In this document: piece by piece, positions 1 through 8,431 of the stretch
How positions within the stretch are numbered: the stretch's first letter is position 1
Layout: each line of letters starts with the position of its first letter
Source of the DNA: DAOTVC01 sp034437215
GTDB lineage: Bacteria; Chloroflexota; Anaerolineae; B4-G1; SLSP01
Assembly: GCA_034437215.1 (NCBI GenBank)
Contig: DAOTVC010000129.1
Span: forward strand, 29,788-93,787
Reading direction: 5' to 3'
DNA: 64,000 nucleotides
Notes under the pieces: model-generated
Databases searched by the model: none
What the model saw: the letters and a program-made list of their open reading frames with translations, nothing else
Told to the model about the DNA's origin: nothing
Program-made: the position numbers and the translations under genes

Positions 1-31
1 AGACGTTTGAGGCTCGCCAGTTTCAATGAGG

Positions 32-193
32 TGACTGCCCTGAAAAAACTCCTTCCAACACGGAGAACACCGAGAAAACCAAGGAGATAGTGAAATATCT
101 TTATAAAAAGCGCTCTTTTGCCTGATTTTATGAAGTCCAATTTAAAAAATCTCCGTGCCCTCTGTGGTAAAAAGGCTTTTTTCAGCAGAGTCA
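32..193 (+). repeat. Palindromic MITE-like element, family 1, copy A (162 bp)
   Basis: The ends are inverted: TGACTGCCCTGAAAAAA at the left and the complement of TGACTCTGCTGAAAAAA at the right, with further pairing inward (ACGGAGAACACCGAG against CTCCGTGCCCTCTGT). It is flanked by a perfect 5-bp direct duplication, TGAGG (27-31 and 194-198). It is nearly identical to the copies at 7012-7172 and 8527-8688. It has no coding capacity. The end structure plus duplication is what a non-autonomous transposable element leaves. It lies just upstream of the GH13 gene and could affect that gene's transcription. Confidence 0.85.
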
Positions 194-305
194 TGAGGTA
201 AGCAGCCGTGAATCAAACACCTCGCCATCACACCGGAAGTTATTCTTTTAAGAGCGCTTAATCGGATCTAAACCTACCAGACCACAAAGCGAAAGGAGAC
301 TAGCT

Positions 306-3300
306 ATGCCTAATCACGGTAACCGGGATACTGCTCAACGCGAGTTCCACGTCTCTCGTGAAGCGCGGGATCGCTACAACTTCGAGAAGCCCCTCTTCTC
401 CCTCAACGGCAACGTCCTCTTTGCCAACTTCCACGCCGCTCGCGTCTTCGCCAAGAAGATGAACGACAAGCGGGATCTCGTGAACTACCCCGAGAAGGCC
501 GTACGCGCCGGACAGATCAACGCCATGGGGCTCATCGACGAGATTCTACACTACGTCGTGGGCCTCTACCAGACGCAGCGCAACGCCGAGGCCATGGAGG
601 CCGCCCTGGAGCACCTCGAGGAGACGCTGGGGGAGGAGCAGGTGGACAAGGCCCTCCACGCCTTCGTGGAGGAGTTCCCGACCGTCGCCGTCTACCAGGG
701 GGAGATGACGGTGGACGAGTATCTGGAGGGTGAGACGGATGGGACACCCCACCGCCGCGTCGCCCTGGAAGAGATGCTCATGCTCTGGTTAGCCAACGCC
801 AATCCGGCCTTTTCGCCCTTCATGGAGCTCTTTGACGACGAGCATTTGGAGAAGCACACCCGCTATCTGCAGGTCGTAGAGGAGATGCGGGACTTCTTCG
901 AGGAACAGCCCCACTTCGGCCCCGACGACCGCAACCTGGTGGAGATGCTGCGGGAGCCCGCCATCGAGGAGCCCCACTCCCTGGAAGGGCAGCTGGAGTA
1001 CATCCGGAAGCGCTGGGGCCCGCTGCTGGGGCGCTACCTCTACCGCCTGCTCAGCAGCCTCGACTTCCTGGCCGAGGAGGAGAAGATGTTCTTCGGCTTC
1101 GGCCCCGGCCCCTCCCGTGTCTACGAGTTCGGCGGGATGGAGGGGGAGGCGGAGCGCTTCAGTGCCGACCTCGACTGGATGCCGAAGATCGTCCTCATCG
1201 CCAAGAACGTCTTCGTCTGGCTGGACCAGCTCTCCAAGCAGTACGGGCGGGAGATCCGGCACCTGGACCAGGTACCCAATGCGGAGCTGGACAAGCTCGC
1301 CCGCTGGGGCATCACCGGTCTCTGGCTCATCGGCCTCTGGGAGCGCAGCGAGGCCTCCAAACGGATCAAGCAGATCATGGGCAACCCCGATGCGGTCGCC
1401 TCTGCCTACTCCCTCTACGACTACGTCATCGCTAACGACCTGGGGGGCGAGGAGGCCTACAACGACCTGAAGGCCCGGGCTCAAGAGCGGGGCATCCGCA
1501 TGGCGAGCGACATGGTTCCCAACCACGTCGCCATCGACTCCCGGTGGGTCATCGAGCACCCCGACTGGTTCGTCCAACTCGACTACAGCCCCTTCCCCTC
1601 CTACACCTTCAACGGCCCTGACCTCTGCGATGAGGCTCGGGTGGGCGTCTACATCGAGGACCACTACTACGACCGCAGCGATGCCGCCGTCGTCTTCAAG
1701 CGGGTAGATCACTGGACGGGGGATACCCGCTTCATCTACCACGGCAACGACGGGACGTCGATGCCCTGGAACGACACGGCGCAGCTCAACTACCTCCTGC
1801 CGGAGGTACGGGAGGCCGTCATCCAGACCATCCTCCACGTCGCGCGCCGCTCGTCCGTCATCCGCTTCGACGCGGCCATGACGCTGGCGAAGAAGCACTA
1901 CCAGCGCCTCTGGTTCCCCCAGCCGGGCAGCGGCGGGGACATCCCCTCGCGGGCCCAATTCTCCATGACGAAGGAGGCCTTCAACGAGGCCTTCCCCAAG
2001 GAGTTCTGGCGCGAGGTCGTCGACCGGGTCGCCGAGGAGGTGCCCGACACCCTCCTGCTGGCGGAGGCCTTCTGGCTCATGGAGGGCTACTTTGTCCGCA
2101 CGCTGGGCATGCACCGGGTCTACAATAGCGCCTTCATGAACATGCTGCGGGACGAGAAGAACGCCGAGTATCGCCAGCTTATCAAGAACACCCTGGAGTT
2201 CAACCCCGAGATCCTGAAGCGCTACGTCAACTTCATGAACAACCCCGACGAGCGCACGGCCGTCGACCAGTTCGGCAAGGGAGACAAGTACTTCGGCATC
2301 GCGACGCTGCTGGCCACCATGCCCGGCCTCCCCATGTTCGGGCACGGCCAGGTCGAGGGCTACGCCGAGAAGTATGGGATGGAGTTCCGGCGCGCCTACT
2401 GGGACGAGCAGCCCGAACCCTATCTGGTTCAGCGCCACGAGCGCGAGATCTTCCCCCTGCTGCACCAACGCTACCTCTTCGCCAACGTCCAGGGCTTCTA
2501 TCTCTACGACTTCTACACCCCTGACGGCTCCGTGGACGAGAACGTCTTCGCCTACTCTAATCGGGCCGGTAACGCGCACTCTCTCGTCCTCTATCACAAC
2601 CGCTACGCCGAGACCGCGGGTTGGGTGCGCTCCTCCGTCGCCTACGCCGTCAAGGGACCGGAGGGAGAGAAGCGTCTGGAGCAGAAGAGCCTGGCGGCGG
2701 GATTGGGCATCCCCGATGACCCCAATACTTATCTCATCTTTCGTGACGCCGTCGACAACATGGAGTACATCCGCAACTGCCGCGAGCTGGCGGAGAAGGG
2801 GCTCTACGCTCAGCTGGACGCCTACAAGGCACACGTCTTCCTCGACTTCCGGCAGGTGCAGGAGAACGAGTGGGGCCAGTACGGGCAGCTCACCGCCTAC
2901 CTCGAGGGGCGGGGGGTGCCCAACATCGACGAGGCGATGAAGGAGCTCTTCCTCGAACCGGTGCTCCAGCCCCTGCGCATGTTGATCAGCGCCGAGGCCT
3001 TCGAGTGGCTGATGGACGCCCGTACCGAGGAGCCCGGTGAGGCCGTCGCGGAGACCCTGCTCGCTCAGGTGCGGCAGAAGATGATAGACCTTCTGGAGGC
3101 CGCCGAGAACGCCACCATCCGCGAGAGCAACGGTCAGAGCAAGAAGGCCATCGCCTCCCGCGTGATGGAGGAGCTGGACGTGGCCCTCTCCCTGGCAACC
3201 CGCCTCGAGGCGCTGGACCCCGACACGGCGGGCGACTACGAAGAGGTCATCGACTACGTTCTGGAGAACCTGCAGTCCCGACACCCGGCCATCTGGGGCA

Positions 3301-3788
3301 CCCTCCTGGCCTGGCTCTTCATCCACCCCCTGGGCAAGGTGGTCGACGGGGAGAGCTACCGGGAGATCAGCCGCAGCTGGGTCGACGAGTGGCTGCTGGG
3401 GAAGGTGACGGCGAACGCGCTCCAGGAGATGGGCGTGGACGAGGCGGGCGCTTGGCGGGCAGTCAGCGTGGTCAAGATCCTCCTGGGTGACTACGGTGAG
3501 ATGGAGGCTGAAGAGGCCCGCAGCTACCTGCGGATGCTGCTGCGCGACCAGACGGTGCAGACCTTCATCGGCGTCAACCGCTACCAGGAGACGCTGTGGT
3601 TCAACAAGGAGTCCTTCGAGCGGCTGCTCTGGTGGTTGATGATCCGCGAGACGGTGCAGCTCCTCGCCGACGGTGAGGAGGACGCCCTCGAGAGGATCGC
3701 GGAGCGCTACGCCTTCTTCGAGCGCCTGCTGGAGGCCCAGGAGGCCTCCGACTATCAGATAGAGAAGCTCCTGGACGCCGTGGAGTAG
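306..3788 (+). CDS. Large GH13 alpha-amylase-superfamily protein
   Basis: Predicted to act on alpha-glucans or a related alpha-linked sugar. The central TIM barrel (about residues 300-700) carries the GH13 conserved regions: DMVPNHV (D402, N406, H407), IRFDAAMTL with the presumed nucleophile D522, and LLLAEAFW with the presumed acid/base E587. Region IV reads NNPDER (D648), where most family members have NHD. At 1160 residues it is about twice a typical alpha-amylase: about 300 mostly helical residues precede the barrel and about 450 follow it, with no recognisable carbohydrate-binding module. No signal peptide is seen, so it is probably cytoplasmic. The ATG at 306 follows AAAGGAGA at good spacing. 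A strong hairpin ends the gene. The exact reaction (hydrolase, transglycosidase, trehalose-type enzyme) cannot be told from motifs. Confidence 0.85.
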   Translation: MPNHGNRDTAQREFHVSREARDRYNFEKPLFSLNGNVLFANFHAARVFAKKMNDKRDLVNYPEKAVRAGQINAMGLIDEILHYVVGLYQTQRNAEAMEAALEHLEETLGEEQVDKALHAFVEEFPTVAVYQGEMTVDEYLEGETDGTPHRRVALEEMLMLWLANANPAFSPFMELFDDEHLEKHTRYLQVVEEMRDFFEEQPHFGPDDRNLVEMLREPAIEEPHSLEGQLEYIRKRWGPLLGRYLYRLLSSLDFLAEEEKMFFGFGPGPSRVYEFGGMEGEAERFSADLDWMPKIVLIAKNVFVWLDQLSKQYGREIRHLDQVPNAELDKLARWGITGLWLIGLWERSEASKRIKQIMGNPDAVASAYSLYDYVIANDLGGEEAYNDLKARAQERGIRMASDMVPNHVAIDSRWVIEHPDWFVQLDYSPFPSYTFNGPDLCDEARVGVYIEDHYYDRSDAAVVFKRVDHWTGDTRFIYHGNDGTSMPWNDTAQLNYLLPEVREAVIQTILHVARRSSVIRFDAAMTLAKKHYQRLWFPQPGSGGDIPSRAQFSMTKEAFNEAFPKEFWREVVDRVAEEVPDTLLLAEAFWLMEGYFVRTLGMHRVYNSAFMNMLRDEKNAEYRQLIKNTLEFNPEILKRYVNFMNNPDERTAVDQFGKGDKYFGIATLLATMPGLPMFGHGQVEGYAEKYGMEFRRAYWDEQPEPYLVQRHEREIFPLLHQRYLFANVQGFYLYDFYTPDGSVDENVFAYSNRAGNAHSLVLYHNRYAETAGWVRSSVAYAVKGPEGEKRLEQKSLAAGLGIPDDPNTYLIFRDAVDNMEYIRNCRELAEKGLYAQLDAYKAHVFLDFRQVQENEWGQYGQLTAYLEGRGVPNIDEAMKELFLEPVLQPLRMLISAEAFEWLMDARTEEPGEAVAETLLAQVRQKMIDLLEAAENATIRESNGQSKKAIASRVMEELDVALSLATRLEALDPDTAGDYEEVIDYVLENLQSRHPAIWGTLLAWLFIHPLGKVVDGESYREISRSWVDEWLLGKVTANALQEMGVDEAGAWRAVSVVKILLGDYGEMEAEEARSYLRMLLRDQTVQTFIGVNRYQETLWFNKESFERLLWWLMIRETVQLLADGEEDALERIAERYAFFERLLEAQEASDYQIEKLLDAVE

Positions 3789-3802
3789 ATCACCTTCGCA
3801 CC

Positions 3803-3838
3803 GAGAGAGGGACCGGTCGCCTGACCGGTCCCTCTCTC
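3803..3838. terminator. Bidirectional intrinsic terminator hairpin
   Basis: A perfect 16-bp stem (GAGAGAGGGACCGGTC and its complement) with a GCCT loop. It lies between the convergent GH13 gene and the C39-like gene. There is no long T-run on either side, but its position and stability fit a shared terminator. Confidence 0.75.
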
Positions 3839-3853
3839 TAGCACGCCCAATGA

Positions 3854-5173
3854 CTACTGTTCCAGCGCCGTCAGGGCATCGACGGCGGGCTGCCAGCCCT
3901 CGTGGTACTTCAGCGCCGACTTGAAGTCGGCCCGGGCGCCGTCCACGTTCCCCAGGGCGAGACGCGCCCGCCCCCGCCAGTAGTAGGACTCCTCCAGGTT
4001 GGGGGTCACCTCCAGGATCTGGTCCGCCAGGGTGATGACGTCCTGGTAGCGGCCCACGGTGTAGTAGGCCTCGTAGGGACCGAACTGGTACCAGATCATG
4101 CGGTAGTGGACGCCCAGAGCGCGGGCCTGGTCGTAGGCGACCGCGGCCCCCTCGTAGTCTCCGAGCGCCAGGAGACTGGAGCCGACGTTAAACCAGGCGA
4201 AGGCCTCGGCGTCGTCGCACTCGGCGTAGGCCACACAGCTCTCCGGCGGGTTGAGGGCCTCGGCCTGGGCCCTCTCCAGCGCCTGCCGGAAGGCGTAGCT
4301 CTCGTCCATGTGGGGGCCCAGAATCGCCGCCAGCTCCTCCGCCCGCTCGGAGGAGTAGACGACCAGGTAGAGGCGGTTGAAGCCCCGCCAGAGCTCGTCC
4401 AGCGCCTGGTAGTCGAGGATGATCTCCGGGGTATGGAGGGAGTCGTAGGCGGTGAACTGTTGCAAGGCGTCGTCGTACCCCACCAACAACCGGTAGTGTC
4501 CCATCTGTTCCTCGGTGTCGTGATCGATGTACCAGGTCTCGATGACGACGGGGAAGTCGGCGGCGAGGAGGCGCTTCAGACGCTCCAGCGTCCCGGCGGG
4601 CCGCACGATGGCCTCCAGACCCAGGGAGCGGGCGTAGTCCGCCATCTCGTAGGGGCCCACGTTCTTGTCCTCGGGGTCGGGCTTGAGGAACGGGGCGATC
4701 TCGGCCTGGGTCTCCAGACGATCCCAGAAAGAGAGCTGCATCGCCAGCGTCGTAGGGCCGCAATTATTCCACCCCTGGCGCTCCATCCGCCCACCGGGAA
4801 CGCGACAGCTGGCGGGAAGCGTCGGTGTGGGTAAAGGCTCGGGGGTCATCGTCGCCTGGGGCGTGGACGTCACTGCGGGCGTCGAGGGCGACGGCGCTGC
4901 GGTGGAGGTGGGAGGCACCGGTGTGGACGTCGGCGTAGCGGTGGACAGCAGCCGCGAGACGTCGACCGCCGTCGAACTCTCGGGCGTGGCGAGGGTCTGG
5001 GCGTGAGGCACGTGGCGGAGTTCGAGCAGGGGGTCGGGCAGGTAGTAGGCGTAGCGTCCGGGCAAGGCCCGCACGACGCCGCGCAGGGCCAGCAGGCCGA
5101 AGATCACCACGAGGAGCCCCAGAGCGATCAACAACAGTATGCGTATGGTCCGGTTGACGGATTGGGTAGTCAT
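3854..5173 (-). CDS. Membrane-anchored C39-like peptidase domain protein with TPRs
   Basis: An N-terminal hydrophobic helix (about residues 10-30) is followed by a low-complexity Thr/Pro/Ser linker (about 70-120). A papain-fold C39_2-type domain follows, with the catalytic-site signature WNNCGPTTLAMQ (Cys138) and a later GHYRLLVGYDD segment supplying the His, then DSLHTP. The last 110 residues form TPR-like helices. C39-like proteins of this type are predicted extracytoplasmic cysteine proteases, but no substrate is known here. Its ATG overlaps the stop of the upstream murJ-like gene (ATGA), so the two are translationally coupled. The linker suggests the domains sit outside the membrane. An inactive binding role is the main alternative. 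Confidence 0.8.
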   Translation of the reverse strand: MTTQSVNRTIRILLLIALGLLVVIFGLLALRGVVRALPGRYAYYLPDPLLELRHVPHAQTLATPESSTAVDVSRLLSTATPTSTPVPPTSTAAPSPSTPAVTSTPQATMTPEPLPTPTLPASCRVPGGRMERQGWNNCGPTTLAMQLSFWDRLETQAEIAPFLKPDPEDKNVGPYEMADYARSLGLEAIVRPAGTLERLKRLLAADFPVVIETWYIDHDTEEQMGHYRLLVGYDDALQQFTAYDSLHTPEIILDYQALDELWRGFNRLYLVVYSSERAEELAAILGPHMDESYAFRQALERAQAEALNPPESCVAYAECDDAEAFAWFNVGSSLLALGDYEGAAVAYDQARALGVHYRMIWYQFGPYEAYYTVGRYQDVITLADQILEVTPNLEESYYWRGRARLALGNVDGARADFKSALKYHEGWQPAVDALTALEQ

Positions 5174-6774
5174 AGTCTCTCCCTCAAGCCGGCAGGCGGT
5201 TCGCCACCTGCCGATCTTCCAAACAGTAAGCGTGGCAGCTCCAACAAGGTATCGTTCTTGAGCAGGAAGGCTGCCAGAAGATAGGCCCCGGTTCCGACCA
5301 CCAGGGCCGTCAACATCTCAATAATACCTCTCCCGGAGGGGAAGAGGGCGCGGACGCCCCAAATGGCAGCGGTCATGACGAGGGTCGCTCCCAGAGTACG
5401 TCCCAGGGAGAGGAGCAGGGCCCGCTCGTCCATCCCGCCCCACCGGGCACGGGCCACCCCCAGCAGGATCAGAACCTGGGCAGAGACCCCCACTCCGTTC
5501 GCCAGGGCGATGGCCCCCTGCTCCAGGGTGCCCAGGAGCGCCCAGCCCAAGCCGGCGTTGATCAGCAGCCCTATCACGGCCGCGTAGAAAGGGGTCCACA
5601 TGTCGCGCCGGGCGAAGAAGGCACGGCTGACGACCTCGAGGGCGGCGTGCCCTACGAGGGCCAGTGAGAGGAAGTGGAGGGCGTAGACGACGCGGGCCGT
5701 CGCTGCAGCGTCAAAGGCCCGCCCCTCCAACAGCAGCGCGGTGACGGGGCGACCCAGCAGGAGGATACCCGCGGCCGCAGGGATGGCGAGGGAGAGCACC
5801 AGGCGCAGCGCCCAGCCCGCCGCCCGGCGGAGACCGGCGAGATCGCCCGCGTTGGCCCGCTCCGCCAACAGGGGAAAGATGGTGAGGCCCAGCGCCGTGC
5901 CGATGATAGTCTCCGGAAACTGCATGAGGCGCCAGCCGTACTCGTAGGCGGCGATGGCCCCCGGAGCCAGACGGGAGCCCAGAAAGGTGGGCAAGACGAA
6001 GTTGAGGTAGGTGGCGCCCAAGCCCAACATCCGCGGCCCCATGAGAACCAGCACGCGGCGCAGATCGGGGTGGCGCAGGATGGGGATCCAGCGAATGCGG
6101 TAGTGGAGGAGACCGGGCACCTGGATCAGAAAGTGGCCCACCGTGCCCAGCAGGCCCCCCACCGCCAGCCCGAAGATCCCGAGCGTCGGTGCCAGGAAGA
6201 GCACCCCGGCGATCCGTCCGAGGGTGTAGGAGAGGGGGGCCACGGCAGGGAGCAAGAAGTGCTGGTGGGCCTGGAGCACGCTCATGGCGATGCCGCTGGC
6301 GCTGGAGACGAGGGTCTGCAGGAGCACCAGGCGCATCAACTGCGTCGCCAGCGTCGTCCGGTAGGCGTCGAAGCCGGGGGCGACGACGGCGATGATCTGC
6401 GGCGCGAAGAGGGCCGCAAGAACGCTCACCCCCGCCACGACGAGCAGCACGAGGTTGAGGACCGCAGAGACGAGCCGCCCCACCTCCTCCCGGTCCCGCT
6501 TCGCAATCTGCGCGGAGAGTATCGGAATGAAAGAGGTGACGAGAGCGCTGCCGGCGACGACGGTGAAGAGCCCGTCGGGGAGCTCGAAGGCGGCGTAGTA
6601 GGCGTCGAGCTCGGCGGAGGCGCCGAAGGTACGGCTGATGAGCATGTCACGTACGAGGGCCAGGAGCTTGTCGAAGCCGAAGAAGAGGGCGACGAGCAGC
6701 GCGGAACGGGCGACGTGGGCGCTGCCCCCGCGGGGCGCCCCCTGCACCTGTCCGTTACCCTCCTGGTGAGTCAC
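5170..6774 (-). CDS. murJ: MurJ/MviN-type lipid II flippase family protein
   Basis: A polytopic protein of about 14 helices with the family's N-terminal signature (ARSALLVALFFGFDKLLALVRD, then ISRTFGASAELDAYYAAF). MurJ family members move lipid-linked peptidoglycan precursor across the membrane; MOP-superfamily polysaccharide flippases are the alternative. I start it at the GTG at 6774, because AAGGGGGAG lies just upstream. A longer reading from a TTG at 6813 would begin inside a terminator-like hairpin. The product is about 534 residues, normal for the family. The C39-like gene follows with a 4-bp overlap. Confidence 0.85.
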   Translation of the reverse strand: MTHQEGNGQVQGAPRGGSAHVARSALLVALFFGFDKLLALVRDMLISRTFGASAELDAYYAAFELPDGLFTVVAGSALVTSFIPILSAQIAKRDREEVGRLVSAVLNLVLLVVAGVSVLAALFAPQIIAVVAPGFDAYRTTLATQLMRLVLLQTLVSSASGIAMSVLQAHQHFLLPAVAPLSYTLGRIAGVLFLAPTLGIFGLAVGGLLGTVGHFLIQVPGLLHYRIRWIPILRHPDLRRVLVLMGPRMLGLGATYLNFVLPTFLGSRLAPGAIAAYEYGWRLMQFPETIIGTALGLTIFPLLAERANAGDLAGLRRAAGWALRLVLSLAIPAAAGILLLGRPVTALLLEGRAFDAAATARVVYALHFLSLALVGHAALEVVSRAFFARRDMWTPFYAAVIGLLINAGLGWALLGTLEQGAIALANGVGVSAQVLILLGVARARWGGMDERALLLSLGRTLGATLVMTAAIWGVRALFPSGRGIIEMLTALVVGTGAYLLAAFLLKNDTLLELPRLLFGRSAGGEPPAGLRERL

Positions 6775-6794
6775 GCCACGCTCCCCCTTTCGAC

Positions 6795-6825
6795 AAAAAA
6801 GGGCACCCGTCAACGGAGATGCCCT
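6795..6825 (-). terminator. Terminator-like hairpin in the murJ leader (possible attenuator)
   Basis: Read on the minus strand, AGGGCA...TGCCCT forms a stem with an inner CCG-TTGA-CGG stem, followed at once by six T residues. It lies between the promoter (6851-6878) and the ribosome-binding site of the murJ-like gene, inside the 5' leader. A very short open frame (ATG AGA GGG CAT CTC CGT TGA) runs through the 5' half of the stem, but its Shine-Dalgarno sequence is too close to the ATG to be convincing. Confidence 0.55.
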
Positions 6826-6850
6826 CTCATCCTTTCGATCCAGTGGAGGT

Positions 6851-6878
6851 AGTATAGCGCAACGGCGCTCTAAATCAA
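6851..6878 (-). promoter_or_regulatory. Sigma70-type promoter of the murJ operon
   Basis: On the minus strand, TTGATT (6878-6873), a 16-bp spacer, then TATACT (6856-6851). Transcription would start about 6843 and read through the leader hairpin. Confidence 0.6.
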
Positions 6879-6903
6879 GTTACCCGGTCCAACGGATATT
6901 GGA

Positions 6904-6990
6904 TGGGTGTGTTTCAACTCAGGCTGAAACGTGAGGGGCTCACGGTTTACGTTTCACGTTTCACGCCTCGGCTTAACTGAAACACACCCA
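6904..6990 (+). repeat. MITE-like element, family 3, copy A (87 bp)
   Basis: Ends TGGGTGTGTTTCA and TGAAACACACCCA are perfect inverted repeats. The core is the GTGAGGG/CACGGTTTACG text shared with the inverted copy at 21859-21958. Flanks TATTGGA (6897-6903) and TATTAGA (6991-6997) match at six of seven positions and may be a target-site duplication. Confidence 0.65.
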
Positions 6991-7011
6991 TATTAGATCC
7001 ATTGCATAATA

Positions 7012-7172
7012 GACTGCCCTGAAAAAAACTTCTTCCAACACGGAGAACACCGAGAAAACCAAGGAGATAGTGACATATCTTTATAAAAAGCGCTCTTGTG
7101 CCTGATTTTATGAAGTCCAATTTAAAAAATCTCCGTGCCCTCTGTGGTAAAAAGGCTTTTTCAGCAGAGTCA
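7012..7172 (+). repeat. Palindromic MITE-like element, family 1, copy B (161 bp)
   Basis: Same sequence as copies A and C apart from a few changes. It lacks the first T of the left end. It is flanked by TAATA on both sides (7007-7011 and 7173-7177). Confidence 0.85.
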
Positions 7173-7230
7173 TAATAGGGTTTCGGTCACACGATCAGGG
7201 AATTTGGACGCAGATTAACGCAGATTTTCA

Positions 7231-7357
7231 AGGCTATCGCACTTAGCACACTTTCTCCAGCGCGTTACCTGGTGCGCCGCTGAAGCGGCATTCTTTAGGG
7301 GGATTTTCGTGGCCTTTAGGCCGCATTTCTGCGACCCGAGGTCAAATGCGATAGCCC
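7231..7357 (+). repeat. MITE-like element, family 2, copy A (~127 bp)
   Basis: The ends AGGCTATCGCA and TGCGATAGCCC are inverted repeats. The body contains small palindromes (GCCGCTGAAGCGGC, GGCCTTTAGGCC). The same text occurs in inverted orientation at 36935-37053. No clear target duplication is visible. Its right end abuts the promoter of the adenosine deaminase gene. Confidence 0.65.
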
Positions 7358-7367
7358 TAACCAGGTT

Positions 7368-7395
7368 TTGCAGTGGGAGCGCCCGGTGCTATACT
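7368..7395 (+). promoter_or_regulatory. Promoter of the adenosine deaminase gene
   Basis: TTGCAG (7368-7373), a 16-bp spacer, TATACT (7390-7395). The ribosome-binding site GGAGGAGG follows at 7404-7411, so the leader would be very short. Confidence 0.6.
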
Positions 7396-7415
7396 CGCTC
7401 TATGGAGGAGGAACC

Positions 7416-8420
7416 ATGAACGCAGAAGAGAAGATGATGGACCCCGCTTGGCCGTTGATCGACCTGCACCGCCACCTCGACGGCAACGTGCGCCTGGAGA
7501 CGATTCTCGACCTGGGACAGCAGCACGACCTCGACCTGCCCGCATCGACGGTGGAGGGGCTCCGTCCCCACGTGCAGGTCACGCAGCCCCAGCCGGGGCT
7601 CATGGCCTTCATCGAGAAGTTCAAGTGGATGCGGGAGATCCTCGTGGACTACGACGCCGTGCGCCGGGTCGCCTACGAGAACGTCGAGGACGCCCGCGAG
7701 GAGGGCATCGCCTACCTCGAGCTGCGCTTCAGCCCCTGGTTTATGGCGGAGCCCCACCGCCTCGATCCCCGGGGCGTGGTCGCTGCGGTGGTGGAGGGCG
7801 TAGCGAGCGGAGTACGTGATTTCGGCATCCGCGCCAACCTCATCGGCATCCTCACCCGTACCTACGGTCCCGAGGTAGCGTGGCAGGAGCTGGAGGCTCT
7901 CCTGGCCTTCGCCGGCGATCTGGTGGCCCTGGACCTGGCGGGGGACGAGGAGAACTACCCGGGTACGCTCTTCGTCGCCCACATCCGCCGGGCCCAGGAG
8001 GCGGGGCTGGGAATCACCATCCACGCGGGCGAAGCCGCCGGCCCCGAGAGCATCTGGCAGGCGGTCTGCGAGTTGGAGGCCTCACGGCTGGGGCACGCCG
8101 TCCACGCCGTCGAGGACCCCGAGCTCCTCGGCTACCTGGCGGAGCATCTCATCGGCGTGGAGACCAGCCTCACGAGCAACGTCCAGACGAGCACGGTGCC
8201 CGACTACGAGAGCCATCCCCTGCGCACCTTCCTGGAGCAGGGCATCCTGGCCACCATCAACACCGACGACCCCGGCATCAGCGGCATCGATCTCCTCCAC
8301 GAATACCGGGTAGCCGCTCCACGGGCGGGGCTGACGCCGGAGATGGCCCACCGGGCCCAACGCAACGCCCTCACCATCGCCTTCCTGCCGTCCGAGGAGA
8401 AGGCAGCCCTGGAGGCGTGA
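7416..8420 (+). CDS. add: Adenosine deaminase family protein
   Basis: Zinc-dependent deamination of adenosine (or a related purine such as adenine) to the 6-oxo product in purine salvage. Motifs seen: DLHRHLDG (zinc-binding HxH) near the N-terminus, TIHAGEA (third zinc His and the proton-shuttling Glu region), LGHAVHA, TSNVQT, and INTDDPGIS (the zinc/substrate Asp pair). The length of 334 residues is normal. The ATG at 7416 is preferred over the longer reading because GGAGGAGG precedes it and the first motif then sits at the usual distance. It stands alone between repeat clusters. Substrate preference (adenosine against adenine or aminodeoxyfutalosine) cannot be decided here. Confidence 0.88.
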   Translation: MNAEEKMMDPAWPLIDLHRHLDGNVRLETILDLGQQHDLDLPASTVEGLRPHVQVTQPQPGLMAFIEKFKWMREILVDYDAVRRVAYENVEDAREEGIAYLELRFSPWFMAEPHRLDPRGVVAAVVEGVASGVRDFGIRANLIGILTRTYGPEVAWQELEALLAFAGDLVALDLAGDEENYPGTLFVAHIRRAQEAGLGITIHAGEAAGPESIWQAVCELEASRLGHAVHAVEDPELLGYLAEHLIGVETSLTSNVQTSTVPDYESHPLRTFLEQGILATINTDDPGISGIDLLHEYRVAAPRAGLTPEMAHRAQRNALTIAFLPSEEKAALEA

Positions 8421-8431
8421 AACCTATCACA

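Noticed and set aside
789..3326. 845-codon open frame opposite the GH13 gene
   Set aside because: It mirrors the codon pattern of the real gene, has no start signal, and its composition (Val/Leu/Asp/Gly-rich without motifs) is typical of an antisense shadow.
6797..6825. Short leader peptide (Met-Arg-Gly-His-Leu-Arg) through the murJ leader hairpin
   Set aside because: The purine-rich stretch directly abuts the ATG, too close for normal initiation; kept only as a possibility in the hairpin entry.
5674..6852. 392-codon plus-strand frame opposite murJ
   Set aside because: Low-complexity Gly/Glu/Arg/Gln protein complementary to a clear membrane protein; shadow.
7201..7230. ACGCAGATTAACGCAGATT phrase as a CRISPR-like or iteron array
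   Set aside because: Only two partial units; it resembles the arms of the palindromic repeats and is probably a relic of one.
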